Assembly (NCBI GenBank): GCA_021780695.1
Contig: JAJXYD010000027.1
Location: 28,827-92,826 of the forward strand
Direction of reading: 5' to 3'
DNA length: 64,000 nucleotides
Source of the DNA: Deltaproteobacteria bacterium
Lineage (GTDB): Bacteria > Desulfobacterota > Syntrophobacteria > Syntrophobacterales > Syntrophobacteraceae
Below, in pieces: positions 63,728 to 64,000 of this stretch. The notes beneath the pieces were generated by a model. That model saw nothing but the letters and a program-made list of their open reading frames with translations, was not told the origin of the DNA and searched no databases. The first letter of the stretch is position 1, and the number at the start of each line of letters is the position of its first letter. The position numbers and the translations under genes are program-made.

Positions 63728-63880
63728 CAATGTTGCAGTGGTCGTGGTAATTTAAAATTTCGCTCCCTCATTGCGGAGCAGCTTGCTTAAAAAGTTCTTT
63801 TTAGCCTGAAAAAAATCGCTTTAAGTGGTGAAAACGGCCTTTTTTTGACCTAAACCCACGCCGGTTGCAGCTTTAGTGTG
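63728..63880. repeat. 153-bp direct repeat, copy 2
   Basis: Second copy, one mismatch to 63341-63493. It starts 3 bp after the second 28-bp repeat. No terminal inverted repeats or transposase frame are seen in the unit. Confidence 0.9.
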
Positions 63881-64000
63881 TCACCGGCGGTCTGGAACTG
63901 ATCTAAAACTGGCGGCTTGAAAGTGCTGCTAGCCCCCTGTATTTTCTTCCCCAAAATTCCGCGCAAGGTCTTCTTCAAACTGTCTTTTCTTCCTTAATTC

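Larger units (their letters stand above)
63051..64000. other. Gene-less window end with repeats
   Basis: No protein-coding gene is supported in the last 950 bp. The stretch 63180-63300 is AT-rich with several TATA-like words (TATAAT at about 63235) and may hold the acetate kinase promoter. From 63341 on it is filled by a duplicated 153-bp segment, 28-bp repeats and a group II intron tail. The last 120 bp show nothing recognisable. Confidence 0.6.

Overview
The window looks like chromosomal DNA of a Deltaproteobacterium (Desulfobacterota), most like the syntrophic or sulfate-reducing lineages around Syntrophobacter. This is an inference from gene content: carboxynorspermidine enzymes, an orange-protein (ORP)-type gene cluster with ferredoxin-containing MinD/Mrp ATPases, many sigma-54 activators, DksA paralogues, a DUF3141/phosphotransacylase/acetate kinase cluster, and mostly GC-rich coding DNA. 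No rRNA and no CRISPR array are present. One tRNA-Leu(CAG) is encoded.

Layout. 0.8-3.3 kb: carboxynorspermidine dehydrogenase and decarboxylase (minus strand). 3.8-4.9 kb: an ICMT-like membrane methyltransferase and a convergent macrodomain protein. 5.0-8.6 kb: rlmE-yebC-ruvC-ruvA-ruvB, a tightly packed rRNA-methylation and recombination operon. 9.0-11.0 kb: a DksA-BON fusion, an L,D-transpeptidase lipoprotein and a small exported protein. 11.3-16.2 kb: an RND efflux adaptor and pump with a hotdog thioesterase. 16.3-18.0 kb: a reduced J-domain protein, moaC and canonical dksA. 18.0-20.3 kb (minus): birA, cobU, a DUF3842 protein and a small hypothetical. 20.8-24.1 kb (minus): a 1114-residue secreted NHL/Cys-repeat protein. 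24.1-25.0 kb: a hairpin-rich non-coding stretch, then ywbE. 25.3-26.9 kb: an AT-richer islet bounded by an 18-bp direct repeat of the tRNA-Leu 3' end. 27-33.3 kb: ribF, hflX and the dnaB-rplI-DUF2232-rpsR-rpsF operon (minus). 33.5-40.4 kb (plus): ald, two unknown genes, pgpA, an HD phosphohydrolase, ddl, comF and a U32 protein. 40.3-43.2 kb (minus): a NarL-type regulator, exeA and gspB. 43.9-49.5 kb: a small HTH protein, a GAF-sigma-54 activator with a Cys-rich partner, a cupin, an old yellow enzyme and a patatin. 49.6-53.4 kb (minus): a small ferredoxin, a CoA-binding protein and a histidine kinase/NtrC pair. 53.8-58.6 kb: a GcvH-like protein without its lipoyl lysine, an archaemetzincin, and the ORP-like operon (NifX-like, two MinD/ferredoxin ATPases, NifX-like, receiver-like). 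58.7-63.1 kb (minus): acetate kinase, phosphotransacylase and DUF3141. 63.3-63.9 kb: a 153-bp direct repeat flanking the 3' remnant of a group II intron.

Most noteworthy: (i) the ORP-like region, where a two-component NtrC system, two sigma-54-type promoter candidates sharing a TTGAT -12 element, the GcvH-like protein and the archaemetzincin adjoin the MinD/NifX genes; (ii) the tRNA-flanked islet with no recombinase; (iii) the nested repeats around a group II intron tail; (iv) hflX, which seems to start at an ACG codon.
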